NCBI GenBank assembly: GCA_023443625.1
Contig: JAEZTQ010000008.1
Location: forward strand, 62,001-126,000
Direction: 5' to 3'
Origin: Bacillota bacterium
GTDB taxonomy: Bacteria; Bacillota_A; Clostridia; Lachnospirales; Lachnospiraceae
Length of the DNA stretch: 64,000 bases
Part shown: positions 9,501 to 18,438 of the stretch, in pieces
Position numbering within the stretch: position 1 is the stretch's first letter
How the letters are laid out: the number at the start of each line of letters is the position of its first letter
Notes under the pieces: model-generated
Told to the model about the DNA's origin: nothing
Database searches by the model: none
Seen by the model: only the letters and a program-made list of their open reading frames with translations
Translations under genes and position numbers: made by a program

Positions 9501-10135
9501 ATGCTTATCGATATCTTCTTCATGATCAGGTTATCGATCAGGAATTATTTAAAGTCATGAAGAGGGAACTCTTTTATGAAGAAAATGATGTCTGTATGTT
9601 GGCATGGCTAAAGAATAATACCTCAAACACTTCGATGTCAGAGAATGAAATGATTTTTACAGAATTTAATATCCAAAGATTTGTTCGAAAAGGTATCATC
9701 TTACCCTTCTTTCTAGAATACAGGAAGGAGTTAACTTTACCGGATCAAATTCTGGATAAATTATATATTAGTTACCATGCAGATCCCAAGAATCAAGTAT
9801 TCATCCATTACCGACTGGCTCAAAGTCAGGAATATGTAACGCAACGATTACCAAATACCTTTATGGGAATTCATACAAAGGAATTCATACTTTTTTATCA
9901 TGAGGAGCTTCAATATTATATAACTGAGGAGATGCAAGAAGAGTCAAATATAACCGAGAGCTTAAATGTTCATTATGAATGTGATACACCACAGGATGAC
10001 GATTCCAATTATAACCTCATTAATTTAATGCTCATTTCAAAGGAAATGCAGGATGATTTCACCTTGTTAGGTATGATGGAGGATTATGCAAGGAAGGAAT
10101 ATATGATACAGCAGTGCTTTAAGCAGATTGAGTAA
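6596..10135 (+). CDS. large uncharacterised protein, DUF5717-like
   Basis: About 1179 residues, no signal peptide and no clear membrane segment, so probably cytoplasmic. The first 300 residues look like two beta-sandwich domains (one beginning ISITVEAGKVYEGSFTISNS, another near residues 195-295); the remainder is rich in Tyr, Leu and Lys and looks like alpha-helical repeats of TPR type. Size, composition and context resemble the Clostridia family DUF5717, named from memory. ATG 6596 is preferred because GGTGA lies 5 nt upstream; an in-frame GTG at 6587 is possible. It is the first gene of a four-gene operon with an Hsp70/actin-like protein, a TPR-like protein and a coiled-coil membrane protein. 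No enzymatic motif was found; a scaffold or cofactor for the Hsp70-like neighbour is a guess. Confidence 0.8.
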   Translation: MKEKIERFSNGDFEYKLPFIYLSEEEISITVEAGKVYEGSFTISNSSNCLMKGYVYSSSHYMQPLSDTFHDILNTINFRFDATTINTETQVFGEFNIVSDCKEIVLPFTVTIEAPYFMTSLGKIKDLFQFANLARMDWSEAKRIFKSEDFVRVFLTNEDRFQIIYHNLIKSISTSQALEEFLIAIRKKSAIRLDIDKTSVEYEVTNENIIDKLILTKNHWGYAEIRVSSDSPFIVLDQKFLWADRFIGNTHQIAYTIDPGYLGNGNNYGHIIIKSAYQTIIVEILCKYKKDEGKSNKNHLVKYIDFELTEAYMSFRLNQIDLVAYADKTEEIIKRLPGPEVSYVRDLLRTHLAVISGKKLLAQELLTDFEKDETILRKKSALEYSAYLYLKALYYKEEITIKNTADTIRRLYVSGHRDWRLLWFLLYTDTIYEKNNDIKLLDIKEQFDRGCRSPILYYEAVCIYNEEPYLLRELSDFEIQCLNFGIKHGILLKEAAKQYTYQTTKLKGYHPVVFKGLVQIYEEYKYVETLSAICCMLIKGMKKSEKYFEWFRLAVEAQLRITELYEYYMYSINQDMQDKILQPVLLYFIYNSSLNDNRKAFLYASIIKNKDKNEPIYRSYYKKMEVFTFKMLEGHYINQDLALLYQEFLNKQGVGAEELKHLPYVLYQNEFICSNPNITNVIVIHKELGVEENTPLTDGRAQINIYTSNPEVFLVDSFGNRYVETVEYSVKPYFISNDLESRCMEHSDHPMLLLHLFDHYQNYRILNEASVELRKKVLTIGGLSREYIAYCQQSLIDYYYDNYKDELLELYLEEVNLSDIKQRERTKYIEYTLIRGFYKKALMALESYGFEGLSVTRLLKLCSGWIKTYGSDKEQTYLLNLCFYVFSHGKYDEAVLNYLIKFYKGPTRRMYNLWQAAKGFELESHILEERLLTQMLFTESYIENSFQVFSSYYKEVSNHLLIRAYLSYYAYRYLLHDQVIDQELFKVMKRELFYEENDVCMLAWLKNNTSNTSMSENEMIFTEFNIQRFVRKGIILPFFLEYRKELTLPDQILDKLYISYHADPKNQVFIHYRLAQSQEYVTQRLPNTFMGIHTKEFILFYHEELQYYITEEMQEESNITESLNVHYECDTPQDDDSNYNLINLMLISKEMQDDFTLLGMMEDYARKEYMIQQCFKQIE

Positions 10136-10189
10136 AGAAGAATAAGAGACAAACTTATGTTTATCTAGTATGAAACGGAGGGCTTGTTA

Positions 10190-11452
10190 ATGGATACACC
10201 AAGAAAGTTAATTGTGGGTTATGACTTGTGTGATGATTTTACACAAATCAGCTGCTACAGTTATAAATCAATGGAGCCCATACCCATAAGCCTTCGTGAA
10301 GGCGAAGAGGAACGTCCGATTCCAACTGTATTGTGCTTAAAGACAGAGACAAAGCAATGGATATTTGGAGAGGATGCAATAGTCTGCGCCAATAATGGTG
10401 GTGGGCTTCTGGTAGATCATCTATTAGATAAGTTGCAAAAAGAGGAAAGTGTGAACCTTTTTGGAATTGAGTATTTGCCAATTACTCTTCTGGAGAAATA
10501 TTTACGTAAAACCTTAATGCTTGTTAAAAATTATTTTCCTACGGAGACGATTACAAAGCTAGTTGTAACAGTTCGTAATGCAGATCCAATCTTAGTAGGT
10601 AAAATATATGAAGCATTGGAAGCATTAGGCCTGGAAAAAGACCGGGCGGTGGTTATGAATCATGCAGGGGCATATTTATATTATGCCTTAAGTCAGGACA
10701 AGGCACTATGGATGAATGACGTAGGATTGTTTGATTTTAGTGAAGAAGGGCTATATTTTTATCAGCTATCAATTAATCGTAGATCCAAACCAATGATTGC
10801 TCAAATAGCAAAGAAGGAATATACAGATTCCTTGAGTATTTCTATGGTAAAATCTAAGATGAATAATCTTTCCTATATATTTGAAAATACTGCAGCTGCT
10901 GCTTTATATAAGCAACTTATAACCACCTTGTATTTTACCGGTAACGGTTTTGATGGTGGCTGGGCGGATGAGGCTATGAAAAGTCTTTGTGTGGGTAGAA
11001 GGGCATTCATGGGTCAGAATTTGTTTACAAAGGGTGCCTGTTATGCAGCTAAGGAGCTATCTGGAGATCGCAATTTAGAAGAATTTTTATTGTTAAATGA
11101 TGATATGATTACTAGCTTTGTGACACTTCGAGTATATTCCGATACTACATTTAAGGAATTACCCCTGATTGAAGCAGGTGAAAACTGGTATGAGGTGGAT
11201 AAAAGTATTGAAATAATCCCTGAGGGTAGGGGTGAACTGGAAATTACAATTAAAAATATTGTAACCAGAGATGTTAAGAGAGATACCGTTCAGGTACTAC
11301 AGTTTCCTGAGCGCCCTGACAAAATGACAAGGTTATTAGTTCATATTAGCTGTAAAGATAGATTAACTGTGTTGATTAGAATTAAGGATTTGGGATTTGG
11401 TGATTTTTATATGGGTTCAGAACAGGAAATGGATTATACACTTGATTTATAG
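10190..11452 (+). CDS. Hsp70/actin-fold protein, DUF5716-like
   Basis: A 420-residue protein with the outline of an Hsp70/actin ATPase. An N-terminal VGYDLCDD replaces the Hsp70 phosphate-1 motif GIDLG; VGLFDFSEEGLYFYQ (near 178-192) occupies the phosphate-2 position; TGNGFDGGWADEAMKSL (near 245-262) resembles the adenosine motif. A C-terminal beta-rich part (about 300-415) recalls a DnaK substrate-binding sandwich. The phosphate-loop glycines are poorly conserved, so nucleotide binding may be weak. I recall such proteins as DUF5716 in Lachnospiraceae. ATG 10190 lies 7 nt after GGAGG; an upstream TTG at 10184 is less likely. It lies 54 nt after the large DUF5717-like gene. A chaperone-like or scaffolding role is inference. 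Confidence 0.75.
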   Translation: MDTPRKLIVGYDLCDDFTQISCYSYKSMEPIPISLREGEEERPIPTVLCLKTETKQWIFGEDAIVCANNGGGLLVDHLLDKLQKEESVNLFGIEYLPITLLEKYLRKTLMLVKNYFPTETITKLVVTVRNADPILVGKIYEALEALGLEKDRAVVMNHAGAYLYYALSQDKALWMNDVGLFDFSEEGLYFYQLSINRRSKPMIAQIAKKEYTDSLSISMVKSKMNNLSYIFENTAAAALYKQLITTLYFTGNGFDGGWADEAMKSLCVGRRAFMGQNLFTKGACYAAKELSGDRNLEEFLLLNDDMITSFVTLRVYSDTTFKELPLIEAGENWYEVDKSIEIIPEGRGELEITIKNIVTRDVKRDTVQVLQFPERPDKMTRLLVHISCKDRLTVLIRIKDLGFGDFYMGSEQEMDYTLDL

Positions 11453-11487
11453 AGTTATTTATTCATCACAAGGGTATGGAGGTATAG

Positions 11488-12318
11488 ATGGGAAAAACGA
11501 TACTATGCAGTGGTGTAAGAACCAATCGACCATATATATTTACACAGACAGGTATAGGAATTTATTCCATGGAAGAGCTTTGTTATTATCTGTATCACCA
11601 TGTCTATCTCATTGAAGAGGATATGTTTTGTGAACTCTTATTTGATTTCATTGAAACAGAATTAAAGCTTCCTCAAAGAGCAGAGAAGCTTCGAGCTCTT
11701 AAGAGTCAGAAAGCAGATCTAAAGACAATGGTTACTGTAATCTTATGCAGTACAGATTATTATACAGAGTATGAGATTAAGAGTTTGCTTAAAACTCTGG
11801 ATGGGGTTATTGGTATGCCTGGGATAAAAAGAAACTGTATTAAGGCGGGAAGTTATCTAAAAGCAAAACAGTATGAAAGAGCAGCTGCTGAATATATGAA
11901 AATCATTAATTCAAAGGAAGCAGCAGAACTTACGCCGGAGGAGTATGGGGACTTATATCATAATCTGGCTGTAGCCAAGGTACATATTACAGGATTAAAG
12001 GAAGCCTCCAAGCTCTTTTGTGAAGCCTATGAGCGTAATCATAAGGAGGAAAGCTTAAAACAATATCTTTATACCCTTTGCTTAAACAATAACCATACTG
12101 CATATCAAAATAAAGCCAGAGAGTATCAGATAGGAAAAGTCTTAGATGACAAAATAACTGAATTTCTTCAAAAGGTCAAGGATGAGGCAGAAAGCTCATT
12201 CATGTTTCAGGAGATAAATCAGCTGAAAGATAAGAAAGAACAAGGAAAGATGAGTGAATTTTATAACCATGCTAATGATGTAATAAAGGTATGGAAAGAT
12301 AAGATCAGACAGTGCTAG
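11488..12318 (+). CDS. uncharacterised TPR-like helical protein
   Basis: A 276-residue soluble protein, third gene of the Hsp70-like operon (35 nt after the previous stop, GGAGG upstream of ATG). The N-terminus MGKTILCSGVRTNRPYIF is followed by PYIFTQTGIGIYSMEELCYY. The middle contains helix pairs of TPR character, for example KAGSYLKAKQYERAAAEYMK and GDLYHNLAVAKVHITGLKEA (about 115-185). No signal peptide, membrane helix or catalytic motif is evident. TPR units mediate protein-protein contacts, so it is probably an adaptor linking the other operon products. It is not recognised as any named family. Confidence 0.72.
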   Translation: MGKTILCSGVRTNRPYIFTQTGIGIYSMEELCYYLYHHVYLIEEDMFCELLFDFIETELKLPQRAEKLRALKSQKADLKTMVTVILCSTDYYTEYEIKSLLKTLDGVIGMPGIKRNCIKAGSYLKAKQYERAAAEYMKIINSKEAAELTPEEYGDLYHNLAVAKVHITGLKEASKLFCEAYERNHKEESLKQYLYTLCLNNNHTAYQNKAREYQIGKVLDDKITEFLQKVKDEAESSFMFQEINQLKDKKEQGKMSEFYNHANDVIKVWKDKIRQC

Positions 12319-12375
12319 TATAAGTGAATTCCTAGAGCTGCTTGACTAAAGATGAATACTGAAAGGTAGAAGGAA

Positions 12376-13572
12376 ATGGGATTGTTTAAGCTGTTTTCAC
12401 GGAAAAAGGATATAGATCAAGATCAAGATCAAGAATATACGGAGATTAAGGCAGTACCTACGGAACGAAAAAGAGAGGAAAAGCGCCAGGTCCGTTTGAA
12501 TACCCAGGCAGAAAGAATTGATTATATCAAAGACAACTGTGATGCAATCATTGACAGCGGCCACCAGGTTGATGAAGCAAAAGTAGAATATCAGGCAGTA
12601 ACCTCCTATCTAGCAGATATGCAGAAGATTGATTTAATCCCCTTAGAGGAAAGAGGAACTCTGGAAGAGGCTGCTTCTAAGATACTTTCACTGTCAAAGG
12701 AACGTAGCATACTTCAAAATAAGAGCAAATTGCTTTCAGAGCCCCAGTATCACATGTTTGAACAATATGAGAATCAAATGATGAAGGAACTAGCGTCAAT
12801 AAAAGAACAGGAAGAATATCAGATTGCAATTTCTCAAGATATGAAACATCTGGAGAAGGAGAGAAAGAGGTTAAAACGTGAACGTGATGACATATTCAGT
12901 AAGCAAGCCTTTCTGAAAGGAATTGGAATAGTGCTTAGTTTTGTTGTAGTGTTCTTATTTACTTTATTTGCGCTCTTGGCTTCTAGTTCTCACACAGATT
13001 ATACAATTCCCTTTATCATGACGGTAATCATGGCGATGATATCTGCTTGTTTTATCTTTATTGAAGCACGAAGGAATATCAAGGGAATGCAACTGGTACA
13101 AGCAAAGCAAAACCGTCAGATTATGCTGATGAATAAAGTGAAAATAAAATCAGTTAATAATCTGAATTATCTGGAGTATTCTTATAATAAATACATGGTG
13201 AATAACCATGAGCAGCTTAATATTATATGGCAAGAATACCTTAAGGTAAAAGAGGAAGAGAGAAGATATCAGAAAAATACCAGTGAACTTGATTTTTATA
13301 ATAAAGAGCTAATGAAAGAACTTAAACGATTTGGAGTAGCCGATACGGAGATTTGGACATATCAACCTACAGCCATTCTGGATGGTAAAGAAATGGTAGA
13401 AGTACGTCACAGACTTAATGTCCGCAGGCAGAAGTTAAGAGAACGAATAAGCTTGAATATGAATCAACAAGAAGAAGGGTTAAAGGCTATAATTGCAACC
13501 CTGGAGAAGTATCCTGATTGTAAGGATGAGGGTGAGAGATTACTCAGGAACTATGGAATTGATGTAAATTGA
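12376..13572 (+). CDS. coiled-coil membrane protein of the Hsp70-like operon
   Basis: A 398-residue protein with a very charged N-terminal region, long coiled coils (about 80-175 and 235-310) and two adjacent transmembrane helices (about 178-198 and 206-226) that form a membrane hairpin, so both coiled-coil arms face the same, probably cytoplasmic, side. There is no signal peptide or enzymatic motif. It is the last gene of the operon, followed by a 15-bp tandem repeat and a strong terminator. It could anchor the Hsp70-like and TPR-like products to the membrane; that is inference from topology and co-transcription only. Confidence 0.75.
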   Translation: MGLFKLFSRKKDIDQDQDQEYTEIKAVPTERKREEKRQVRLNTQAERIDYIKDNCDAIIDSGHQVDEAKVEYQAVTSYLADMQKIDLIPLEERGTLEEAASKILSLSKERSILQNKSKLLSEPQYHMFEQYENQMMKELASIKEQEEYQIAISQDMKHLEKERKRLKRERDDIFSKQAFLKGIGIVLSFVVVFLFTLFALLASSSHTDYTIPFIMTVIMAMISACFIFIEARRNIKGMQLVQAKQNRQIMLMNKVKIKSVNNLNYLEYSYNKYMVNNHEQLNIIWQEYLKVKEEERRYQKNTSELDFYNKELMKELKRFGVADTEIWTYQPTAILDGKEMVEVRHRLNVRRQKLRERISLNMNQQEEGLKAIIATLEKYPDCKDEGERLLRNYGIDVN

Positions 13573-13578
13573 TATAGA

Positions 13579-13640
13579 AGAATAAAAGATAAAAGAATAA
13601 AATATAAAAGAATAAAATATAAAAGAATAATATATAAAAG
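13579..13640. repeat. 15-bp tandem repeat, four copies
   Basis: Four consecutive 15-bp units with consensus AGAATAAAATATAAA begin at 13579, 13594, 13609 and 13624 and differ at one or two positions. They fill the space between the stop codon of the coiled-coil gene and its terminator. The array is untranslated and AT-only apart from one G per unit, plus one more G in the first unit. It is a simple sequence expansion; no protein site is suggested. Confidence 0.85.
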
Positions 13641-13648
13641 AAATAAGC

Positions 13649-13690
13649 TCTCCTAAGTGAATTTTAACATCCACTTAGGAGATTTTTATT
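13649..13690 (+). terminator. Rho-independent terminator of the Hsp70-like operon
   Basis: A perfect 11-bp stem (13649-13659 with 13672-13682, arm TCTCCTAAGTG) with a 12-nt loop is followed by TTTTTATTTTAT. It ends the 6596-13572 operon. Confidence 0.9.
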
Positions 13691-13834
13691 TTATAGGAAA
13701 GTGCGTTCTATAAAATAAAACAATTAGGATGCGCACCTTGCGGCAAGGAAATATATTGCTTCGCAATCCGCTCGGGCGCGGAGAATGTGCCAAAGGCACA
13801 TTCTTTGTCCTTCAATAGGAAATTGCGTCCTATG
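13688..13834 (+). repeat. intergenic repeat element, copy A
   Basis: This 147-bp element begins and ends with copies of a near-palindrome of the form TATAGGAAAnTGCGTCCTATA (13688-13716 and 13814-13834). Between them are GGATGCGCACCTTGCGGC, ATTGCTTCGCAAT and a hairpin AGAATGTGCC/GGCACATTCT. The same sequence recurs inverted at 59613-59742, and parts recur at 53571-53646, 54537-54668 and more weakly near 35250. It has no coding capacity. The terminal motifs and internal hairpins suggest a dispersed non-autonomous element or REP-like family. Confidence 0.8.
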
Positions 13835-14031
13835 AGACTTTCTTATGCATAATTCTTAGAAAAATGGAAAATTTAGATAGTAGTATCCTGGACTTATAAG
13901 TAAAATGTGCGGAGTTTTACCTGTAAAGGATAGTTGCGGTTTTGTGTTTGGTTCGTTCATAATCTTGAGATTTAGGATGTTTCCGTCCTGAAAGTTGGTT
14001 AAAATGACCTTGATATAACGAAAAAAGTTTG

Positions 14032-14100
14032 TTTACCTAGTAAAATACATTGAATTTTACCTAGTAAACAATTGACAAAATGAATTTCAGAAGATATAAT
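14032..14100 (+). promoter_or_regulatory. promoter with twin LacI-type operators
   Basis: TTGACA (14072-14077) and TATAAT (14095-14100) are 17 nt apart. Directly upstream, the 13-bp palindrome TTTACCTAGTAAA occurs twice, at 14032-14044 and 14056-14068 (24-bp period). The palindrome form and its place before a lacI-family gene suggest autoregulation by that protein. The stretch 13835-14031 between copy A and these operators shows nothing recognisable. Confidence 0.75.
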
Positions 14101-14137
14101 GTAAATATGACATGAAAAAAGTCAAAACAAAAGATGA

Positions 14138-15166
<1,029 letters not shown>

Positions 15167-15267
15167 GCATTAAGGATAAATATTCTAGAATTGGACAAGT
15201 AGTCTAAAGAAACATTTTTTAAATAGGTCTAGCAAAAACGCTGTACAATTTAAGGAGGCATTTATTT

Positions 15268-16503
15268 ATGAGGAAAAGTTTAAAAAAAGTTTTAGCAGCA
15301 GTATTAGTGACAACAATGATTTTATCTCTAGCTGCTTGCGGAACAAATGATAAAGGAGCAAAAAGCGGCGGTAAAACAACCATTCGTTTTGCTACCTGGG
15401 ACAATGCAGATGACCTTGTTTTCCAACAGGAAATGGTAGATAAATTTAATGCTCAAAGTGATACTGTCAAAGTGGTTCTTGAGAGCTATGGGGATAACTA
15501 TGATACAAAAATTACGGCTAGTATGGGAAGTAATGATGCGCCAGATGTAATGTATATGTGGAATTATCCCAAATATGGTAATGGACTTCTTCCTTTGGAT
15601 GATCTCATTAATGCTGAAGGTGCAGAATACAAAGATAACTTCTATGATACTCTTTGGAACTATAACTCCATTGATGGCGTTACACTTGGAATACCTGTAG
15701 GTTATACAACCCATGTATTATATTACAATAAGGACCTTTTTGATCAGGCTGGGGTATCCTATCCTACCAGTGAGTGGACGTGGGAAGATGTTAGGGCAGC
15801 GGCAGAGAAAATTACCAATGCAGAGAGTAAAACATATGGTATTGCATTCCCTATTCAACCAGATCCATACGATTATGAAATGTTTGCTTGGTCCAATGGT
15901 GGAGGGTTTACAGATTCCCAGGGTAATGTTAGCGGTGTTTTAGATAGTGCAGCAACCACAGCACCCTTCCAATATTTCCAAGACATGCTTAAAGATGGTA
16001 TTGCTGTTGGTACAGAGGATTATGGCGAAAGTAGTTTTTCTATAGGAAAAGTGGGAATGTATATGAATGGCTCATGGTCACTCACAAAACATCAAGAAGC
16101 AGGACTTAATTTTGGTGTTCAGGTTCTTCCCAAGTTTAATGCGGGAATTCCTGCTGCAAGTATCTTGAGTTCTTCAGGTGTTGGTATCTCAAAAACAACT
16201 AAAAATAAGGAAGCAGCATGGGAATTTGTTAAGTATTGGACAGGCGATGAGCTTAATAAAGCAAGGATTGGTTATGAGATACCGGTATTAAAGAGTGTGG
16301 CTGAGGCAGAAAAATTAACCACAGATGAGATATATGCTAAGTTTTATACTATGCTTGAGCAAAGTTCAGATTATATGCCCGCATCCTTCATCAATGATGA
16401 TTGGGCTTCTTTGTCAGAGAAAATAGGCCTCGCTTTGGAAGAAATTCTTAACAGTAATTCCTTTAAAAGTGCACAGGAAGCTTTTCAAAATGCAGCAAAA
16501 TAA
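15268..16503 (+). CDS. ABC sugar transporter, solute-binding lipoprotein
   Basis: A 411-residue extracellular solute-binding protein of the carbohydrate-uptake family 1 (MalE-like). The signal peptide ends with the lipobox LAAC (Cys about 24), so it is a lipoprotein anchored outside the membrane. Family features include PDVMYMWNYPKYGNGLLPLD, YYNKDLFDQAGVSYP, TWEDV and KVGMYMNGSWSLT. AAGGAGG precedes the ATG. It lies between the lacI gene and two permease genes and should deliver the oligosaccharide substrate to them. A stem-loop after its stop codon may raise its transcript level relative to the permeases. No ATPase is encoded in the operon; a shared MsmK-type ATPase elsewhere is expected, from knowledge of the family. 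Confidence 0.94.
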   Translation: MRKSLKKVLAAVLVTTMILSLAACGTNDKGAKSGGKTTIRFATWDNADDLVFQQEMVDKFNAQSDTVKVVLESYGDNYDTKITASMGSNDAPDVMYMWNYPKYGNGLLPLDDLINAEGAEYKDNFYDTLWNYNSIDGVTLGIPVGYTTHVLYYNKDLFDQAGVSYPTSEWTWEDVRAAAEKITNAESKTYGIAFPIQPDPYDYEMFAWSNGGGFTDSQGNVSGVLDSAATTAPFQYFQDMLKDGIAVGTEDYGESSFSIGKVGMYMNGSWSLTKHQEAGLNFGVQVLPKFNAGIPAASILSSSGVGISKTTKNKEAAWEFVKYWTGDELNKARIGYEIPVLKSVAEAEKLTTDEIYAKFYTMLEQSSDYMPASFINDDWASLSEKIGLALEEILNSNSFKSAQEAFQNAAK

Positions 16504-16535
16504 AGAAATTTTATATAAATATACTAAATTAATGT

Positions 16536-16597
16536 TTGACTAAGGATAAAAGAAGGAATCTGTAATAAGTTCAACAGATTCCTTCTTTATTAGTCAA
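16536..16597 (+). terminator. intra-operon stem-loop after binding-protein gene
   Basis: An inner perfect 14-bp stem (16550-16563 with 16574-16587) is enclosed by a second arm pair TTGACTAA/TTAGTCAA (16536-16543 with 16590-16597). There is no long T-tract after it. Between a binding-protein gene and its permease genes such hairpins usually cause partial termination or protect the upstream mRNA, giving excess binding protein. Confidence 0.75.
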
Positions 16598-16672
16598 TAG
16601 GGTACTTTAACACAATATTACGAAAGTAAGTATCTTCATTTGATTTTTATTCTATAGAAGAAGGAGTTAATT

Positions 16673-17584
16673 ATGAATTCAAAAAGGAAAAAGAGCAAGC
16701 GGGCTACCCCTTATCTGTTCATACTTCCAAGTTTTCTAGGTGTTTTATTATTTACAGCAGGTCCCCTGATCATGTCCTTATTTATGAGTTTTTTTGATTG
16801 GCCTGTCATCGGAGAGCCGAAATTTATAGGTCTCTCTAACTATATTAAATTGTTTACAGCTGATTCTCAGTTTTATACGTCCCTTGCTATCACTCTGAAA
16901 TTCTCAGCCATCTTTGTTCCTTTAACCATTGTCTTATCTTTACTACTGGCTTTGATTATTACAAAACCTGTACGAGGAATGAGTGTATTTCGAGTTATCT
17001 TCTACTTACCCACAGTAGTTTCAAGTGTGGCTATTTCCATTATTTGGGGATGGATTTTAAATAGTGATTATGGAGTGCTTAACTATGTTCTATCTCTGTT
17101 TGGCATCAGCGGTCCAGATTGGCTTAACAGCAAAGAATGGGCGATTGTTGCTTTGGTTATTGCTTCTGGATGGACCGTGGGTACTTTAATGCTTGTATTC
17201 TACACTGCACTAAAAGGTATATCAGTAGATGTTTATGAAGCTGCAAAGATTGATGGTGCAAAGGAGATACGTACCTTCTTTAGTATAACCTTACCCCTTA
17301 TCACGCCTACCTTACTTTTTAACATCGTAACATCGTTTATTTCATCCTTGCAGAATCTGGCACTGGTGATGTTACTAACCAAAGGTGGGCCAATGAAATC
17401 CACTTACATGTACGGGTTGTTTGTATATGATAACGCCTTTGGCAAATCTAAATTAGGATATGCCTCTGCCAGTGCTTGGGTAATGTTCATCATTATACTA
17501 GTGCTCACCAGTCTGATTTTTAAATCCTCTGATGTATGGGTTTATAATAAAGAATCCAGTTCAAAGAGAAAGAAGGTAAAATAA
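16673..17584 (+). CDS. ABC sugar transporter permease (MalF/UgpA-like)
   Basis: A 303-residue integral membrane protein with six predicted helices. The EAA loop that contacts the ATPase reads YEAAKIDGAKEIRTFFSITL (about 187-206). The N-terminus is cytoplasmic and basic, and the first helix lies near residue 15. AGAAGGAG precedes the ATG. It forms the transmembrane channel with the next gene product for uptake of the oligosaccharide bound by the upstream lipoprotein. Confidence 0.94.
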   Translation: MNSKRKKSKRATPYLFILPSFLGVLLFTAGPLIMSLFMSFFDWPVIGEPKFIGLSNYIKLFTADSQFYTSLAITLKFSAIFVPLTIVLSLLLALIITKPVRGMSVFRVIFYLPTVVSSVAISIIWGWILNSDYGVLNYVLSLFGISGPDWLNSKEWAIVALVIASGWTVGTLMLVFYTALKGISVDVYEAAKIDGAKEIRTFFSITLPLITPTLLFNIVTSFISSLQNLALVMLLTKGGPMKSTYMYGLFVYDNAFGKSKLGYASASAWVMFIIILVLTSLIFKSSDVWVYNKESSSKRKKVK

Positions 17585-18409
17585 ATGAGTGTTTCAAAAA
17601 CTACAAAAATAGTAATTTATATTCTCTGTATTGTCTTGACTTTTTATTTCCTCTTTCCATTTATTTGGATGCTACTAACTGCCTTAAAATCTGAGGTTGA
17701 TGTATTCTCCTATCCACCTAGTTTCTTGCCTAAGACCTGGAACTTTAAGAACTTTTTGGATGCATGGAAATCTCAGCCCTTTGGCAGATATACCTGGAAT
17801 TCCATACTGATTACTGTTGGTACAACCCTTGGACAGGTTGTCTCAGGTTCTATGGCAGCCTATGGATTTGCCAGATATAATTTCAAAGGAAAAAAGCTGC
17901 TTTTCTCCATACTCCTTGCTACCATGATGTTGCCTTGGGATGTAACAATGATACCTCAGTATATGGAGTTTAATTTACTAGGTTGGATTGATACATTAAA
18001 ACCTTTAATTGTACCCGCCTTGTTTGGTTCTGCTTATTACATCTATCTATTGATGCAATTTCTAGAATCCATTCCAGAGGATTTTGCAGAGGCGGCTAGG
18101 ATTGATGGTGCAAATGAATTTCAGACATATAGTAGAGTTTATATGCCTATGATGAAACCAAGTCTTATTCTGGTATGTGTTTTAAATATGATAGTAGTTT
18201 GGAATGACTATCTTGGACCCTTGGTCTTCACAAATAGTCAGTCGAAGTATACTTTAGCAGTTGGTTTGGCTGCATTTAAAGGTGTTCATAGTACGGCTAT
18301 CATACCAACTATGTGCATCAGTTTGCTTATGTGTATACCACCGGTATTAGCATTCTTCTTCGCGCAGAAGGATATTATTGAAGGTATAAGCGGAGGAGTA
18401 AAAGGCTGA
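17585..18409 (+). CDS. ABC sugar transporter permease (MalG-like)
   Basis: A 274-residue MalG-type permease with six predicted helices; the EAA loop reads FAEAARIDGANEFQTYSRVY (about 164-183). Its ATG begins directly after the TAA of the preceding permease gene with no gap, so it relies on translational coupling. With the MalF-like subunit it makes the membrane channel of the importer. Confidence 0.94.
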   Translation: MSVSKTTKIVIYILCIVLTFYFLFPFIWMLLTALKSEVDVFSYPPSFLPKTWNFKNFLDAWKSQPFGRYTWNSILITVGTTLGQVVSGSMAAYGFARYNFKGKKLLFSILLATMMLPWDVTMIPQYMEFNLLGWIDTLKPLIVPALFGSAYYIYLLMQFLESIPEDFAEAARIDGANEFQTYSRVYMPMMKPSLILVCVLNMIVVWNDYLGPLVFTNSQSKYTLAVGLAAFKGVHSTAIIPTMCISLLMCIPPVLAFFFAQKDIIEGISGGVKG

Positions 18410-18438
18410 TTTACCATAACGAAAGGATGGTTATTTAA

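Noticed and set aside
10248..10481. 77-codon ORF on the minus strand inside the Hsp70-like gene
   Set aside because: It is a shadow of the plus-strand gene; no binding site, composition typical of an antisense frame.
13579..13640. Tandem repeats considered as a CRISPR array
   Set aside because: Units are 15 bp without unique spacers, and no cas gene is present.
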